Below are positions 41,208-41,987 of a stretch of 41,987 nucleotides of DNA, in pieces (position 1 is the first letter of the stretch; each line of letters opens with the position of its first letter). Source of the stretch: JAVBKE01 sp031554215 (GTDB lineage Bacteria; Bacillota; Bacilli; JARBTR01); the NCBI GenBank assembly GCA_031554215.1, contig JAVBKF010000003.1, positions 1 to 41,987 of the forward strand, given 5' to 3'. Both the position numbers and the translations under genes were made by a program. The notes beneath the pieces are model-generated. The model was not told the origin of the DNA. It did no database searches and saw only the letters and a list, made by a program, of their open reading frames with translations.

Positions 41208-41404
41208 TATTTCACTGCTCCTCTATAACAAAATTCGCTATTTAGATCGGCAGTATCTATCAAGTCTAAGAGTTGTTCTAATATCTCATCCTTGTTTAAT
41301 TTCTCATCTGTTAATATGTTGCTAGCTAATTCTAGTAGTAAATGCAGGATATGAACTCTGTATATTTCACAATGAAATAAGTCATGATTAAATTCTTTTT
41401 CCAT
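41207..41404 (-). CDS. hypothetical protein of the integrated element
   Basis: About 65 residues, Glu/Leu-rich and probably helical (LHLLLELASNILTDEKLNKDEIL). No family recognised. GGGAG lies upstream; starts at ATG 41404 or TTG 41413 are both possible. Coupled to the next ORF through a TAATG overlap. Confidence 0.55.
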   Translation of the reverse strand: MEKEFNHDLFHCEIYRVHILHLLLELASNILTDEKLNKDEILEQLLDLIDTADLNSEFCYRGAVK

Positions 41405-41481
41405 TTTTATCAATGCTCCCTTGTTTTATATTGAACGAGGTCGCCAGTCATGATAAAATATCATAGACGGAAACGTCGTTT

Positions 41482-41518
41482 GAGGTTTGTTGAATCTTGT
41501 TAGGGTGAAACAAACCTC
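41482..41518. repeat. 10-bp perfect inverted repeat downstream of rep
   Basis: GAGGTTTGTT (41482-41491) and AACAAACCTC (41509-41518) with a 17-nt loop that, on the minus strand, contains CCCTAACAA. May be a replication or transfer origin hairpin, or a terminator. Confidence 0.6.
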
Positions 41519-41541
41519 TCCCTTTTTTAATAATTACTATG

Positions 41542-41987
41542 TTATAATGACCTTGCGATAGGTTGGACATAGCTTTTCAGAAGATATTTTTCTGGACTGT
41601 GTTCAGCTTTTTTTATTTCATCAATTTTGAAATAGTTGATATTGTCTTCAATTACATCACCGTATAGCTTAAAACTACTTTTGTAATCCCTCCTGTAGAT
41701 GACATTTCCACTCTCAATTGTTTCAAGTAGCAGGTCTTTGTTGATAACATGATGCTTTTCAATAATTGGCTGTTCTAAGTTTGTACTTTTGAAAAAAGCT
41801 TTTTTCCCAGAATCTTTTAAATCAAAACTTTTGCCGAAGTATTTTGAAACATACAGTCCTCTTTGAAGCGCATTCACTTTGTCAACTCTGTTAATTCTGA
41901 TAAAACCATGTCCCCAAATCTCGGCTAGAAGTTCTTTTTTGATAAATGGAAAGCTGAACAATATTAGGTGGTAATGTATCGCTCCTC
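41542..41987 (-). CDS. HUH-family rolling-circle replication initiator, partial
   Basis: C-terminal part of a Rep protein running off the window edge; about 147 residues are visible. Reading back from the edge, the frame continues upstream of TTG 41961 as IHYHLILFSFPF, giving the HxH metal-binding motif (HYH), then LLAEIWGHGFIRINRVDKV and YVSKYFGK, the tyrosine-lysine motif of rolling-circle Reps. Such proteins nick one strand through a 5'-phosphotyrosine link. With the integrase this indicates an integrative element that replicates when excised. The true start is outside the window. Confidence 0.8.
   Translation of the reverse strand, partial: GAIHYHLILFSFPFIKKELLAEIWGHGFIRINRVDKVNALQRGLYVSKYFGKSFDLKDSGKKAFFKSTNLEQPIIEKHHVINKDLLLETIESGNVIYRRDYKSSFKLYGDVIEDNINYFKIDEIKKAEHSPEKYLLKSYVQPIARSL

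Overview
The window reads as chromosome of a low-GC Gram-positive bacterium of the order Bacillales, most likely from an endospore-forming lineage. It carries close relatives of spoVE and gerM, and blocks in the order known from Bacillus subtilis: mreB-mreC-mreD, infC-rpmI-rplT, etfB-etfA-trxA-uvrC, racE-gerM, and rph-rdgB-ysnB. Ribosome binding sites are strong (AGGAGG-like), TTG/GTG starts are common, and sigma-A-type promoters and rho-independent hairpins are easy to see. I cannot fix the genus. Many genes stand alone between unusually long, hairpin-rich spacers.

Left part (1-10.5 kb): a murD fragment at the window edge; a lipoprotein; nrdJ (B12-dependent ribonucleotide reductase) behind a promoter with a tandem pair of NrdR-box-like sites; a membrane-tethered thioredoxin-like protein; a ~197 bp MITE-like element with terminal inverted repeats and 9-bp direct repeats; a patatin-like lipase; a membrane rhodanese; and, on the minus strand, spoVE and murB without the murG usually found between them. 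spoVE is preceded by a 22-codon leader ORF ending in a terminator-like hairpin.

Middle part (10.5-26.3 kb): cutC, a DUF368 (PopT-type) protein, a CNNM/CorC transporter with a structured leader, an M15-like peptidase with a peptidoglycan-binding domain but no signal peptide, a B12-binding radical SAM protein, a YtkA-like lipoprotein, a TPP riboswitch with thiT, mreBCD, a dimeric dUTPase, an AI-2E-family membrane protein, and the infC-rpmI-rplT operon with promoter and L20-type leader. infC probably starts at AUU, as in other Bacillales, but is interrupted by an in-frame TAG exactly at the interdomain linker. This is the most striking anomaly in the window.

Right part (26.3-39.6 kb): etfBA, trxA, uvrC, racE, gerM, a GT2/multispan membrane protein pair resembling YkoT/YkoS (cell-surface glycosylation), a DedA-type protein, and rph-rdgB-ysnB.

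Right end (39.6-42 kb): a tRNA-Arg(TCT) serves as the probable attachment site of an integrated element whose left end lies in the window: tyrosine integrase, two small ORFs, and a HUH (rolling-circle) Rep protein running off the edge, with a 10-bp inverted repeat between rep and the small ORFs.

Functionally the host genes centre on envelope growth (murD, murB, spoVE, mreBCD, racE, PopT/DedA lipid-carrier recycling, sugar transfer), nucleotide quality and supply (nrdJ, dUTPase, RdgB), translation (IF3, L35, L20, tRNA-Arg) and redox (TrxA, ETF). All names are from motif recognition by eye; no database search was run.
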